In this document: one piece after another, positions 1 to 7,748 of the stretch
How the letters are laid out: each line of letters starts with the position of its first letter
Numbering within the stretch: the stretch's first letter is position 1
Assembly: GCF_018687615.1 (NCBI RefSeq)
Contig: NZ_CP061299.1
Location: forward strand, 806,001-870,000
Origin: Polynucleobacter sp. MWH-CaK5
Lineage (GTDB): Bacteria; Pseudomonadota; Gammaproteobacteria; Burkholderiales; Burkholderiaceae
Direction of reading: 5' to 3'
DNA length: 64,000 nucleotides
Position numbers and translations under genes: made by a program
Notes under the pieces: model-generated
Databases searched by the model: none
What the model was told of the DNA's origin: nothing
What the model saw: the letters and a program-made list of their open reading frames with translations, nothing else

Positions 1-1
1 T

Positions 2-373
2 GTCCCAGTTGTGAAGAATGCCGATAAAAAAGGTATTTTTGAAATTGCAAAAGAAACTGGAGAGTTGGCCAAGCTTGCGCGTGAAGGCAAATTAAAGCCT
101 GATCAAATGCAAGGTGCTTCATTCACGATCTCTTCTTTGGGTGGTATTGGTGGCACTTACTTTGCACCAATCATCAATGCTCCAGAAGTTGCTATTTTGG
201 GTGTTAACAAAGCCAGCATGAAGCCTGTTTGGGATGGCAAACAGTTTGTACCAAAATTAATTTGCCCATTGTCACTCACAGCAGATCATCGCGTGATTGA
301 TGGTGCCTTAGCAACAAGGTTCAACGTTTATTTGGCAGAGTTATTAGCTGATTTCCGTCGTGTTGTTCTTTAA
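2..373 (+). CDS. aceF: Dihydrolipoamide acetyltransferase (PDH E2), C-terminal part
   Basis: This is the C-terminal end of the E2 core of the pyruvate dehydrogenase complex, which transfers the acetyl group from lipoyl-lysine to CoA in the cytoplasm. The open frame runs off the left edge of the window, so the lipoyl domains and most of the catalytic domain are missing only because of the cut. The visible part has the E2 catalytic signature DHRVIDGA close to the C-terminus and the preceding SFTISSLGGIGGTYFAPIIN block typical of the acyltransferase fold. It ends 11 bases before lpdA, so E2 and E3 are surely co-transcribed. Identification as the PDH enzyme rather than the 2-oxoglutarate enzyme rests on the neighbouring lipoyl-domain E3 and the phasin, an arrangement known in Burkholderiales. 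Confidence 0.93.
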   Translation, partial: VPVVKNADKKGIFEIAKETGELAKLAREGKLKPDQMQGASFTISSLGGIGGTYFAPIINAPEVAILGVNKASMKPVWDGKQFVPKLICPLSLTADHRVIDGALATRFNVYLAELLADFRRVVL

Positions 374-384
374 GGAAAATTGAT

Positions 385-2166
385 ATGCCTACAATAGAAA
401 TCAAAGTTCCTGATATCGGCGATTTTCATGATGTGCCCGTGATTGAAGTTTTAGTTAAACCGGGTGATCAGGTTGAAAAAGAGCAAGCACTATTGGTGTT
501 GGAGTCTGACAAGGCGACCATGGAAGTGCCAAGCGAGCAGGCTGGCAAAATTGTTGCTATCAGTGTGAAGATTGGTGACAAGATCAATCAAGGCATGGTG
601 ATTGCTACCCTTGATGTAGCAACTGATGCTCCTAAAGCGGCACCTGCACCATCAGCAGCGAAAGAATCTGCACCTAAAGTAGAGGCGCCTCGATTGAATG
701 TTCCTGCAGCAGGTTCTTATACTGGAAAAGTTGATCACGAATGTGACATGCTGGTCTTGGGTGCTGGCCCTGGTGGTTACAGTGCAGCATTTAGAAGTGC
801 TGACTTAGGTATGAATACCATCATCGTTGAACGTTATGCAACCTTGGGTGGTGTTTGTTTGAACGTTGGTTGTATTCCATCAAAAGCTTTGTTGCACACA
901 GCTGCCATCATGGATGAAGTTAAAGCTATGGCAGCGCATGGTATTTCATACGGTGAGCCAAAGATTGAAATCGACAAGTTGCGTGCTCATAAAGAAACCG
1001 TGATTGGTAAGTTAACGGGCGGTCTTGCTGGTATGGCCAAAGCTCGTAAAGTTAAAACAGTGCGTGGTATTGGTCGATTCTTAGATGCTTATCACGTTGA
1101 AGTTGAAGTAACTGAAGGTGACTCTAAGAAAACCAATGGTCAAAAGGAAGTGATTCGTTTCCAAAAAGCCATTATTGCTGCAGGTAGCCAAGCTGTGATG
1201 TTGCCTTTCTTGCCAAAGGATCCAAGAATTGTTGATAGCACTGGTGCATTAAAGCTTGAGAAAGTTCCCAAGCGAATGTTGGTCATTGGTGGAGGCATCA
1301 TTGGCTTAGAAATGGCGACTGTCTACAGTACTTTGGGTAGCAAAATTGACATTGCTGAAATGTTAGATGGTTTGATGGCTGGTGCAGATCGTGATTTGGA
1401 AAAGGTATGGGAGAAAGTGAATGCCCCGCGTTTTGACAACATCATGTTGAAGACGCGCGCCAGTAAAGCTGAAGCAAAACCAGACGGTATCCATGTGACC
1501 TTCGAAGGTGAAAAAGCTCCGGCAACTCCTCAGGTATATGACCTTGTTTTGGTTGCAGTTGGTCGCACGCCAAATGGTAAGAAGTTAGATGCCGATAAAG
1601 CTGGCGTGGCGGTTGATGAGCGTGGCTTCATTCCTGTTGATAAACAATTGCGTACGAACGTTGATCATATTTTTGCCATCGGTGATTTGGTTGGTCAACC
1701 TATGTTGGCTCATAAAGCGGTTCATGAAGCTCACGTCGCGGCAGAAGTTGCAGCAGGGCACAAGGCTTTCTTTGATGCCAAGCAAATTCCATCTGTGGCT
1801 TACACAGACCCAGAAGTGGCATGGGCTGGACTCACGGAAGAACAATGTAAAGCTCAAGGCATTGCTTATGAAAAAGGTTTGTTCCCATGGGCAGCCAGTG
1901 GAAGAGCGATTGCTAATGGTCGCGATGAAGGTTTTACAAAGTTGTTATTTGATAAAGAAACTCATCGCATCATTGGTGGCGGCATTGTTGGTACCCATGC
2001 TGGCGATTTGATTGGTGAAGTATGTTTGGCCATCGAAATGGGTGCAGATGCTGTTGATATTGGTAAAACAATCCATCCACATCCAACACTTGGTGAATCT
2101 GTTGGTATGGCTGCTGAGGTGGCTCATGGTACTTGCACAGATTTGCCGCCCACCAAGAAAAAATAG
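385..2166 (+). CDS. lpdA: Dihydrolipoamide dehydrogenase with N-terminal lipoyl domain (PDH E3)
   Basis: E3 of the pyruvate dehydrogenase complex: it reoxidises dihydrolipoyl groups using FAD and NAD+. At 593 residues it is longer than a plain E3 (about 470) because residues 1-80 form a lipoyl domain, with the lipoylated lysine at about K43 in ESDKATMEVP. A flexible Ala/Pro/Lys linker follows (about 81-110). Then come the FAD-binding GAGPGGYSAA (126-135), the redox disulfide C158-x4-C163 in CLNVGCIPSK, the NAD-binding GGGIIGLEMA (302-311), and the dimer-interface catalytic motif HPHPTLGES near residue 564. The lipoyl-E3 fusion is well known for PDH-type E3 of betaproteobacteria and Neisseria. 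The start has an AAGGAAAATTGAT Shine-Dalgarno region right after aceF. Confidence 0.97.
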   Translation: MPTIEIKVPDIGDFHDVPVIEVLVKPGDQVEKEQALLVLESDKATMEVPSEQAGKIVAISVKIGDKINQGMVIATLDVATDAPKAAPAPSAAKESAPKVEAPRLNVPAAGSYTGKVDHECDMLVLGAGPGGYSAAFRSADLGMNTIIVERYATLGGVCLNVGCIPSKALLHTAAIMDEVKAMAAHGISYGEPKIEIDKLRAHKETVIGKLTGGLAGMAKARKVKTVRGIGRFLDAYHVEVEVTEGDSKKTNGQKEVIRFQKAIIAAGSQAVMLPFLPKDPRIVDSTGALKLEKVPKRMLVIGGGIIGLEMATVYSTLGSKIDIAEMLDGLMAGADRDLEKVWEKVNAPRFDNIMLKTRASKAEAKPDGIHVTFEGEKAPATPQVYDLVLVAVGRTPNGKKLDADKAGVAVDERGFIPVDKQLRTNVDHIFAIGDLVGQPMLAHKAVHEAHVAAEVAAGHKAFFDAKQIPSVAYTDPEVAWAGLTEEQCKAQGIAYEKGLFPWAASGRAIANGRDEGFTKLLFDKETHRIIGGGIVGTHAGDLIGEVCLAIEMGADAVDIGKTIHPHPTLGESVGMAAEVAHGTCTDLPPTKKK

Positions 2167-2203
2167 TTAGCTGTCGGAGTTAACTCTCACAGTCTCCAGG
2201 CAT

Positions 2204-2231
2204 AAAAAAACCCCCGCGCGAGGCGGGGGTT
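2204..2231 (-). terminator. Rho-independent terminator downstream of phaP (possibly bidirectional)
   Basis: A 7-bp all-GC stem, CCCCCGC at 2211-2217 and GCGGGGG at 2223-2229 with a 5-base loop, is flanked by seven A's at 2204-2210. Read on the minus strand this is a GC-rich hairpin followed by T7, a textbook intrinsic terminator for the phasin gene. On the plus strand only TT follows the stem, so termination of the aceF-lpdA transcript here is likely weaker. Confidence 0.88.
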
Positions 2232-2335
2232 AAAAGGTACTTGTAGATTAGATCTAACTGGGTACCGAGGAGACAACTGTTACTACATCAATTCTTTACA
2301 TGCCACTATGATGATTCATATGGCTTGCATGTTGC

Positions 2336-2872
2336 TTACTTCTTGCCGCGAGCAGCTTTAACAGCTGTATTAGCTGCGGCATTGAAGTTGTTCTGTGCCA
2401 AATCTACCGCTTGCTTGATAGATTTTTGAGTTGTTTCATAGGCATTGTTTGCTGCAGCCATGGCTTGTTTGATAGCCTGGATCGTTGCTTCTGAACCAGC
2501 TGGGGCATTCTTTGAAAGCTCTTCAACCATGCCGTTCATGCTGCCACTGCTTTTCTTCAACTGTGACTCAGCTACAGAAGTGAATGTTGTTTGAGTTTCG
2601 TTAGCAATGTTGTAAAGATGACGGCTATAAGACATGATCTTTTCTGCTAGAGGCTGAACCATACCAGCTTGCATAGCCATTAATTGCTGTGCATCACGCA
2701 CTGAAAGGGCTTGCTTTGCATTCTGTACGTTTTCAGTCATTGCAGTCTTTGCTACTGCCATATTCAATTCAACTAATTTCTCAACGCCTTCAAAGGCTTT
2801 GTTCGTTAAATTCAATAATGTTTCTAAGTTAGCTTTGTTTGCTGCTGCGATTTGTTCTGGGGTTAATGTCAT
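2336..2872 (-). CDS. phaP: Phasin (PHA granule-associated protein)
   Basis: A 178-residue phasin of the Burkholderiales type (phasin_2 family). These coat polyhydroxyalkanoate granules and control their size and number. The sequence begins MTLTPEQIAAANKANLETLL, is almost wholly helical, rich in Ala/Gln/Asn/Lys and free of cysteine, and ends in the basic tail KAARGKK; this composition and the FEGVEKLVELN and QQLMAMQ segments are typical. The open frame extends 51 codons upstream, but ATG at 2872 is chosen because GGAG lies 6 bases before it and the upstream part would run through the promoter. The gene follows the PDH operon, where phasins are often found in this family of bacteria. Confidence 0.92.
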   Translation of the reverse strand: MTLTPEQIAAANKANLETLLNLTNKAFEGVEKLVELNMAVAKTAMTENVQNAKQALSVRDAQQLMAMQAGMVQPLAEKIMSYSRHLYNIANETQTTFTSVAESQLKKSSGSMNGMVEELSKNAPAGSEATIQAIKQAMAAANNAYETTQKSIKQAVDLAQNNFNAAANTAVKAARGKK

Positions 2873-2910
2873 GATTTCTCCAAGTAATTTAAAGGGTGAA
2901 CAATAAATGT

Positions 2911-2919
2911 TGCACTGCA
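2911..2919. promoter_or_regulatory. Candidate phasin operator (TGCACTGCA)
   Basis: A perfect 9-bp dyad, TGCA-C-TGCA, lies 9 bases downstream of the -10 box of the phaP promoter, about at the transcription start. TGC-rich dyads at this place are known targets of PhaR, the PHA-responsive repressor of phasin genes. The site is seen in the sequence; the assignment to PhaR is inference. Confidence 0.45.
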
Positions 2920-2927
2920 CAAATTGA

Positions 2928-2955
2928 AGTATATGTCTTAAATACCTTAAGTCAA
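2928..2955 (-). promoter_or_regulatory. Sigma-70-type promoter of phaP
   Basis: On the minus strand the -35 box TTGACT (2955-2950) and the -10 box TATACT (2933-2928) are separated by 16 bases. Both match the consensus at five of six positions. The 5' leader to the phasin ATG at 2872 is about 50 bases. Confidence 0.72.
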
Positions 2956-2988
2956 GCCCACATTGTGAAAAAAAGGCAAAATCAGGGG

Positions 2989-3894
2989 GTGAAAGCCTTT
3001 TATACCGACCATTTTGTCCTTCCACTCCCAGCTGGACACCGTTTCCCGATGCAAAAGTACCGCTTATTGAGGGATCAGGTAGCGTTATTTGATGGTTTGG
3101 AGCTTAAAGAGCCTGAAGCTGCCAGTTATGAAGATTTACTCAGAGTTCATGAGCAAGGCTATGTTGACCGAGTCATTCAGGGTCAATTAAGCCCAGCTGA
3201 AATCCGAGAAATCGGCTTTCCATGGAGTGAACCCATGGTTGAAAGATCTAAAAGATCTGCAGGAGCAACCATTCAGGCATGTATGAGCGCTATCAAGGAT
3301 GGGGTTTCAGTCAATCTCGCTGGTGGCACGCATCACGCATATTCTGACAAGGGCAGTGGCTTTTGTGTCTTCAATGATGCTGCGGTCGCTTCAAAATATC
3401 TTCAAAGCTTAAAAAAAATGAATGTCGCCATCATTGATCTCGATGTTCATCAAGGCAATGGCACAGCAGCTATTTTGGGTAAAGACCCTAGTTGCTACAC
3501 ACTGTCTCTTCATGGAGAAAAGAATTTCCCCTTCAGAAAAGAGTCGAGTCATCTGGACGTGGGGCTCACCGATGGATGTTCCGATGATGAATATTTACTT
3601 CATCTGACCCATGCGCTGAATCAGATGGAGTCTGAATTCAAGCCTGATATGTTGATTTACCTGGCAGGCGCAGATCCTCACGAAGGTGATCGGCTTGGGC
3701 GTTTGAAGTTAAGTCTTCAAGGCCTATGTCTGCGAGATCAAATGGTTTTGGACTTTGCTAAAACACATGACATACCAATTGCGATTGCAATGGCAGGTGG
3801 GTATGGCATCAATATTGAAACAACGGTTGAAGTACATGCTCAAACCGTACAATTGGCTCTTCAACTATTTAAACAATTAAAGGCCAAAAAATAA
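2989..3894 (+). CDS. Histone-deacetylase-family hydrolase (acetylpolyamine/acetoin-utilisation-like)
   Basis: A zinc-dependent deacetylase-like protein of the arginase/HDAC fold, 301 residues. Visible active-site features are the tandem catalytic histidines H115-H116 in GGTHHAYSDKG, the zinc ligands D152 and H154 in IIDLDVHQGNGT and D229 in AGADPHEGDRLG, and GGYG near the C-terminus. Bacterial members act on acetylated polyamines or other small amides; the substrate here is not predictable. The open frame begins at 2896, but GTG 2989 is preferred: the protein then starts KAFYTDHFVLPLPAGHRFP, where family members begin, and AGGG lies just upstream. The earlier start would overlap the phaP promoter. 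It directly abuts the DMT transporter gene (TAA then ATG), so the two form an operon. Confidence 0.85.
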   Translation: MKAFYTDHFVLPLPAGHRFPMQKYRLLRDQVALFDGLELKEPEAASYEDLLRVHEQGYVDRVIQGQLSPAEIREIGFPWSEPMVERSKRSAGATIQACMSAIKDGVSVNLAGGTHHAYSDKGSGFCVFNDAAVASKYLQSLKKMNVAIIDLDVHQGNGTAAILGKDPSCYTLSLHGEKNFPFRKESSHLDVGLTDGCSDDEYLLHLTHALNQMESEFKPDMLIYLAGADPHEGDRLGRLKLSLQGLCLRDQMVLDFAKTHDIPIAIAMAGGYGINIETTVEVHAQTVQLALQLFKQLKAKK

Positions 3895-4776
3895 ATGAGT
3901 AATTCATGGATTCGATTTTTAACGCCATGGATTGCGCCAATTTTTGTGATCATTTGGAGCACGGGTTTCATCATTGCTCGTTATGGCATGCCTCATGCTG
4001 AGCCAATGACATTTCTGAGCATGCGCTTTTTAGGTGTGCTGATTTGTATGATCCCAATTGTGCTGCTCTGGAAAGCCCCTTGGCCAAGACAGTCACAAAT
4101 CATCCACATTGCGATTGCCGGCATACTCCTGCAAGCTGGTTATTTAGGTGGCGTATGGGCTGCTGTTCGTGAAGGAATGTCTGCAGGACTAACAGCTCTG
4201 ATTGTGGGTCTACAACCAATTCTGACCGCCTTATTGGCATCTTGGGTGGCTGAAAGAGTGCGACCTGTTCAGTGGCTTGGCTTGGTGATCGGATTATTGG
4301 GAGTTGGTTTGGTTGTTTGGGCCAAGATTGTCATGATTGGCTTCAGTGATTTAAGTTTTATATTCATCATCATTGCATTGTTATCCATCACTGCAGGAAC
4401 CCTTTATCAAAAAAGGTACTGCCCACAGTTTGATTTGCGTACCGGCTCGGTGATTCAATTTGTTGCTTCAGCAGTCGTTTGTGTGCCACTCATGATGATG
4501 TTTGAAACCAGAGAAATTGCTTGGGTTCCAGAATTGATATTTTCATTGTTGTGGTCCATATTGGCTTTGTCGATTGGCGCCAGTTCTTTGTTATTTGTGA
4601 TGATTCGACATGGAGCAGCGACCAAGGTCACCAGTTTGATGTATTTGACCCCTCCCACCACAGCATTGATGGCATGGTTCTTATTCAATGAGCCAATCAC
4701 ATGGACAATTGGCCTTGGGATAGCCCTGACCATGGGGGCAGTTTTAATGGTCAATAAAGCCTCATCAGGCAAGTAA
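3895..4776 (+). CDS. DMT-superfamily (EamA) inner-membrane transporter
   Basis: A 293-residue polytopic membrane protein with about ten hydrophobic segments arranged as two EamA repeats. The first carries the typical IWSTGFIIARYGMPHAEP motif (TGF/ARY after helix 1), and the second repeat ends with FNEPITWTIGLGIALTMGAVL. DMT proteins export amino acids, nucleobases, drugs or other small metabolites; the substrate cannot be read from sequence. The ATG follows the stop codon of the deacetylase-like gene with no gap, suggesting translational coupling and perhaps linked substrates. Confidence 0.85.
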   Translation: MSNSWIRFLTPWIAPIFVIIWSTGFIIARYGMPHAEPMTFLSMRFLGVLICMIPIVLLWKAPWPRQSQIIHIAIAGILLQAGYLGGVWAAVREGMSAGLTALIVGLQPILTALLASWVAERVRPVQWLGLVIGLLGVGLVVWAKIVMIGFSDLSFIFIIIALLSITAGTLYQKRYCPQFDLRTGSVIQFVASAVVCVPLMMMFETREIAWVPELIFSLLWSILALSIGASSLLFVMIRHGAATKVTSLMYLTPPTTALMAWFLFNEPITWTIGLGIALTMGAVLMVNKASSGK

Positions 4777-4835
4777 TACCTTATCATGTCATTTATTCAC
4801 TAAAACTAACTAATTAAATAGCTTAGAAGAGACTG

Positions 4836-5855
4836 ATGATATTTAGAAGTAATTTGTTGCGTAAATTGATGGTTGGATTGTTGAGCAGTTCTTTGTTGCT
4901 TGGAGCACAAGTGTCTTTTGCTCAAAGTGCAAGTAATAAACAAACAACCCAGCAGGCGGCCAAGAAAAAAGTAGCCCCAAAGAAGCAAAAACAAGTTAGA
5001 ACATCTACCACTCGAGCTAAGTCTGCAAAAGCTCCTGATGAAAAGCGACCATCATTTGCTGCTGCCATGGGTTTGCGTGGTAATCAGGATGACCTCAATT
5101 TAAAGTCGAGCGTGGCGTTGATCGTTGATCGTCAAACACATGAAGTATTGTTTGAAAAAAATGCTCATGCAGCATTGCCAATTGCATCCATCACCAAATT
5201 GATGACATCTTTGGTTGTGCTTGAAGCTCAACTGCCATTGGATGAAACAATCGTGATTGAGCAATCAGATGTGAATGCTTATCCTGGCCGCACTCGCTCT
5301 CGAGTAACCCAGGGAGCTAAAATGTCGCGCGAACAAGCCATGCTTTTGTCTTTGATGTCTTCTGAGAATCGAGCATCACAGGCCTTGGGCAGAAATTTTC
5401 CTGGTGGCATACCAGCCTTCGTTGATGCGATGAATGCCAAAGCAAAGTTACTCGGCATGAGTCAATCTAAATTTGCAGACCCTACAGGTCTATCCAGTGA
5501 GAATGTTTCTAGTCCAGAGGATTTGACTCGTTTGGTTGAAGCGGCTTATCAATATAAAGTCATTAGAGAGTTTTCAACTAGACCTGATTACAGCATCATG
5601 ATCGGTAAGCGCGAACAAAAGTTTGTTAACACCAATCGCTTGGTCAGGGCCAGTGATATGGACATCGGACTTCAAAAGACTGGTTACATCTCTGCTGCGG
5701 GCCGTTGTTTGGTGATGCAAGCCAAAGTTGTTGGCCGTGATGTGGTGATGGTGTTTTTGGATTCTGTTGGTACGCAGTCTCGTTTTGCTGATGCTGTGCG
5801 TGTCAGAGAGTGGTTGGAAGCCAACCCAAACCCTGAATCAATCAGAAAGCTTTAA
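4836..5855 (+). CDS. pbpG: D-alanyl-D-alanine endopeptidase (PBP7/8 type, peptidase S11)
   Basis: A periplasmic low-molecular-weight penicillin-binding protein that cleaves D-Ala-meso-DAP cross-links in peptidoglycan. It has a signal peptide (residues 1 to about 29, ending VSFAQ) and then a Lys/Gln/Thr-rich low-complexity linker (about 31-70) that could contact the wall. The S11 active-site motifs are all present: S118-I-T-K121 (SxxK), S176-E-N178 (SxN) and K281-T-G283 (KTG). Its 339 residues match PbpG rather than the longer DacA/C carboxypeptidases, and no C-terminal amphipathic anchor is seen. AGAAGAG lies before the ATG. It stands alone, with 59 bases from the DMT gene and convergent to the IclR gene. 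Confidence 0.92.
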   Translation: MIFRSNLLRKLMVGLLSSSLLLGAQVSFAQSASNKQTTQQAAKKKVAPKKQKQVRTSTTRAKSAKAPDEKRPSFAAAMGLRGNQDDLNLKSSVALIVDRQTHEVLFEKNAHAALPIASITKLMTSLVVLEAQLPLDETIVIEQSDVNAYPGRTRSRVTQGAKMSREQAMLLSLMSSENRASQALGRNFPGGIPAFVDAMNAKAKLLGMSQSKFADPTGLSSENVSSPEDLTRLVEAAYQYKVIREFSTRPDYSIMIGKREQKFVNTNRLVRASDMDIGLQKTGYISAAGRCLVMQAKVVGRDVVMVFLDSVGTQSRFADAVRVREWLEANPNPESIRKL

Positions 5856-5869
5856 TTAAACAGAGTAAT

Positions 5870-6640
5870 TTAAGAGGACTTAAGGCTTGGTTTGTAGCCC
5901 AAGCTTTTTGAGATCTGCATCGCAGTATCTTTGAGTGACTTGAGCCATTCATCTTGCATGCGCTCAGTGGGTGCTGATAAAGATAGACCGGCAACTAATT
6001 TGCCAGTGTCATCCAAAATGGCTGCAGCCATACAACTAACACCCAATTCTAATTCTTCATCATCTCGGGCATGCCCAACACTTTTTACCAAATCTAATTC
6101 TTTTTCTAACTGTGCCAAATCGTTGATACTATTTTGAGTATGGCCATTCAAGCCTGTTTTACTCACATAATTTTTCAACTTCACAGAATCATCATCAGCC
6201 AAGAAAAGTTTACCGACTGAAGTTAAATGAAGTGGGGCTCTGCCACCGATGGCGCGAACCACTTGCATGCCTGATCTCTCACTATAGGCACGATCGATAT
6301 AAACAATTTCATCACCTTGTCGAACAGACAGGTTAACTGTTTGACCTGTGAGCTTATGCAAGGCTCTCATTGGTAATTGAGCAGCATCCCTGACAGATAG
6401 TCGAGCCTTCACCAAATTACCTAATTCAAGAAGTTTTAAACCTAAGCGATAGGTGCCACTGTCTGCACGCTCAACTAAGCGGCAGGCAACCATGTCATTC
6501 AAAATTCGGTGAGCAGTAGAAGGGTGCAAATCAGTTAGCTCAGACAGTCTTTTAAGACTCTGGGCTTCGTCACTATCTGCGAGGGCATCCAGAAGACTCA
6601 TCATGCGGTCCAAAACCTGGATAGCTGTTCTGCTTGTCAT
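5870..6640 (-). CDS. IclR-family transcriptional regulator
   Basis: A 256-residue regulator. The N-terminal winged helix-turn-helix covers about residues 8-70 (helices around LKRLSELTDLHPSTAHRIL). The C-terminal IclR effector domain covers about 80-250 and includes the conserved TGQTVNLSVRQGDEIVYIDR and GVSCMAAAILDDTGKLVAGL blocks. Family members bind small organic acids or aromatic intermediates and usually control a neighbouring operon and themselves. Here there is no adjacent catabolic operon, so the target is unknown. A 7-bp dyad lies just upstream (6659-6678), which fits autoregulation. Upstream neighbour pyrD on the same strand ends 52 bases away. Confidence 0.92.
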   Translation of the reverse strand: MTSRTAIQVLDRMMSLLDALADSDEAQSLKRLSELTDLHPSTAHRILNDMVACRLVERADSGTYRLGLKLLELGNLVKARLSVRDAAQLPMRALHKLTGQTVNLSVRQGDEIVYIDRAYSERSGMQVVRAIGGRAPLHLTSVGKLFLADDDSVKLKNYVSKTGLNGHTQNSINDLAQLEKELDLVKSVGHARDDEELELGVSCMAAAILDDTGKLVAGLSLSAPTERMQDEWLKSLKDTAMQISKSLGYKPSLKSS

Positions 6641-6658
6641 GCCGCCATTTTAGCCCTA

Positions 6659-6678
6659 AATGTGCCAAATTGCACATT
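6659..6678. promoter_or_regulatory. Candidate IclR-family operator (AATGTGC-N6-GCACATT)
   Basis: A perfect inverted repeat with 7-base arms (6659-6665 and 6672-6678) and a 6-base centre lies 19-38 bases upstream of the IclR-type gene. On the minus strand a -10-like CATAAT overlaps its right arm. Position and symmetry suggest an autoregulatory operator. This is inference, since no site for this protein is known to me. Confidence 0.5.
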
Positions 6679-6692
6679 ATGAAAAGAGAAGC

Positions 6693-7727
6693 TTAAAATC
6701 CGCCTTTTAAAGCCTTTGCGCAGTCAGAAACCAGCTTAGGACCTTTATAAATCAAGCCACTATAGAGTTGGACCAGGCTGGCACCTGCATTGATCTTGTC
6801 TTTGGCGTCTTGGCCAGACATGATTCCGCCGACGCCAATAATGGGGACTTGACCCTGAAGGGTGCGGTGCAGCTCTTGGATCACATGATCGGAAGAACCT
6901 TTGACTGGTGCCCCGGAAAGACCACCTGCTTCATTACCAAACGGTAAGTGCGCCACTAAATCACGGGCAATGGTGGTGTTGGTCGCAATCACGGCATCAA
7001 TCTTATTTTTGATCAGCAATTCTGCGATGGTCTGAATCTGATCCAAGTCCAAATCTGGAGCTATTTTTAGGAAGAGCGGAACTTCTTTCTTGTGCAGGTC
7101 GCTCAGTACCTTTTTTTCTTCGGCAATCGCGCTTAACAATGAACTTAATTCATCAGCACCTTGCAACTGTCTTAGATTCTTTGTGTTTGGTGATGAAATA
7201 TTGACTGTGATGTAGGAGGCAATGTCGTACACCTTTCTCATGCAAATGAGATAGTCATCAGCAGCTGATTCAATTGGAGTCGTGGCATTTTTGCCAATGT
7301 TTAAACCTAATACTCCGCCACTTTGCCAAAAATCAGATTTCCTCACGCGTGACACACATGCGTCTACGCCATCATTGTTAAATCCCATGCGATTGATCAA
7401 GCCTGATACTTCTGGAAGGCGAAACATTCTTGGTAAGGGATTGCCAGCTTGCGCTTTAGGAGTCACTGTGCCAATTTCTATAAAACCAAAACCCAAATCA
7501 GCCAAAGCATCAATGTGTTTACCGTCTTTATCCAATCCTGCAGCAAGACCGACGGGGTTGGGTATTTTTAAGCCGCAAAAAGTTCGTTCATCGCGAGCAA
7601 TCTTTTCTTGCGATAAAAAGCCCAAGCCAAGAGCGTGTACTTTATCGAGGGTGTTCAAAGTCAAGTTATGCGCACGTTCAGGGTCCATGGCAAATAAACA
7701 AGGCTTGACGAGAGGGTAGAGATTCAT
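6693..7727 (-). CDS. pyrD: Dihydroorotate dehydrogenase (quinone), class 2
   Basis: Oxidises dihydroorotate to orotate in pyrimidine synthesis, passing electrons from FMN to membrane quinone. Its 344 residues and N-terminal helical extension (MNLYPLVKPCLFAMDPERAH) mark the membrane-associated class 2 enzyme. Recognisable blocks are NPVGLAAGLDKDG and GFIEIGTVTPKAQ, the INRMGFNNDG segment, VNISSPNTKNLRQLQ with the class-2 catalytic serine, the FMN contacts ATNTT, and IIGVGGIMSG near the C-terminus. It is 21 bases downstream of bpt in a tightly packed minus-strand run, so it is probably co-transcribed with the aat/bpt genes. Confidence 0.96.
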   Translation of the reverse strand: MNLYPLVKPCLFAMDPERAHNLTLNTLDKVHALGLGFLSQEKIARDERTFCGLKIPNPVGLAAGLDKDGKHIDALADLGFGFIEIGTVTPKAQAGNPLPRMFRLPEVSGLINRMGFNNDGVDACVSRVRKSDFWQSGGVLGLNIGKNATTPIESAADDYLICMRKVYDIASYITVNISSPNTKNLRQLQGADELSSLLSAIAEEKKVLSDLHKKEVPLFLKIAPDLDLDQIQTIAELLIKNKIDAVIATNTTIARDLVAHLPFGNEAGGLSGAPVKGSSDHVIQELHRTLQGQVPIIGVGGIMSGQDAKDKINAGASLVQLYSGLIYKGPKLVSDCAKALKGGF

Positions 7728-7748
7728 CAGTGTTGGATCTTTAGGTAA

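Noticed and set aside
2..373. Truncated aceF as a pseudogene
   Set aside because: The frame is open through the left window edge, so the shortness is due to the cut.
385..630. Lipoyl domain on lpdA as an abnormal fusion
   Set aside because: This architecture is well known for PDH-type E3 in betaproteobacteria.
1585..2127. Long open frames on both strands inside lpdA
   Set aside because: They overlap a gene with full catalytic motifs, have no ribosome-binding sites and give no recognisable protein; they are shadows.
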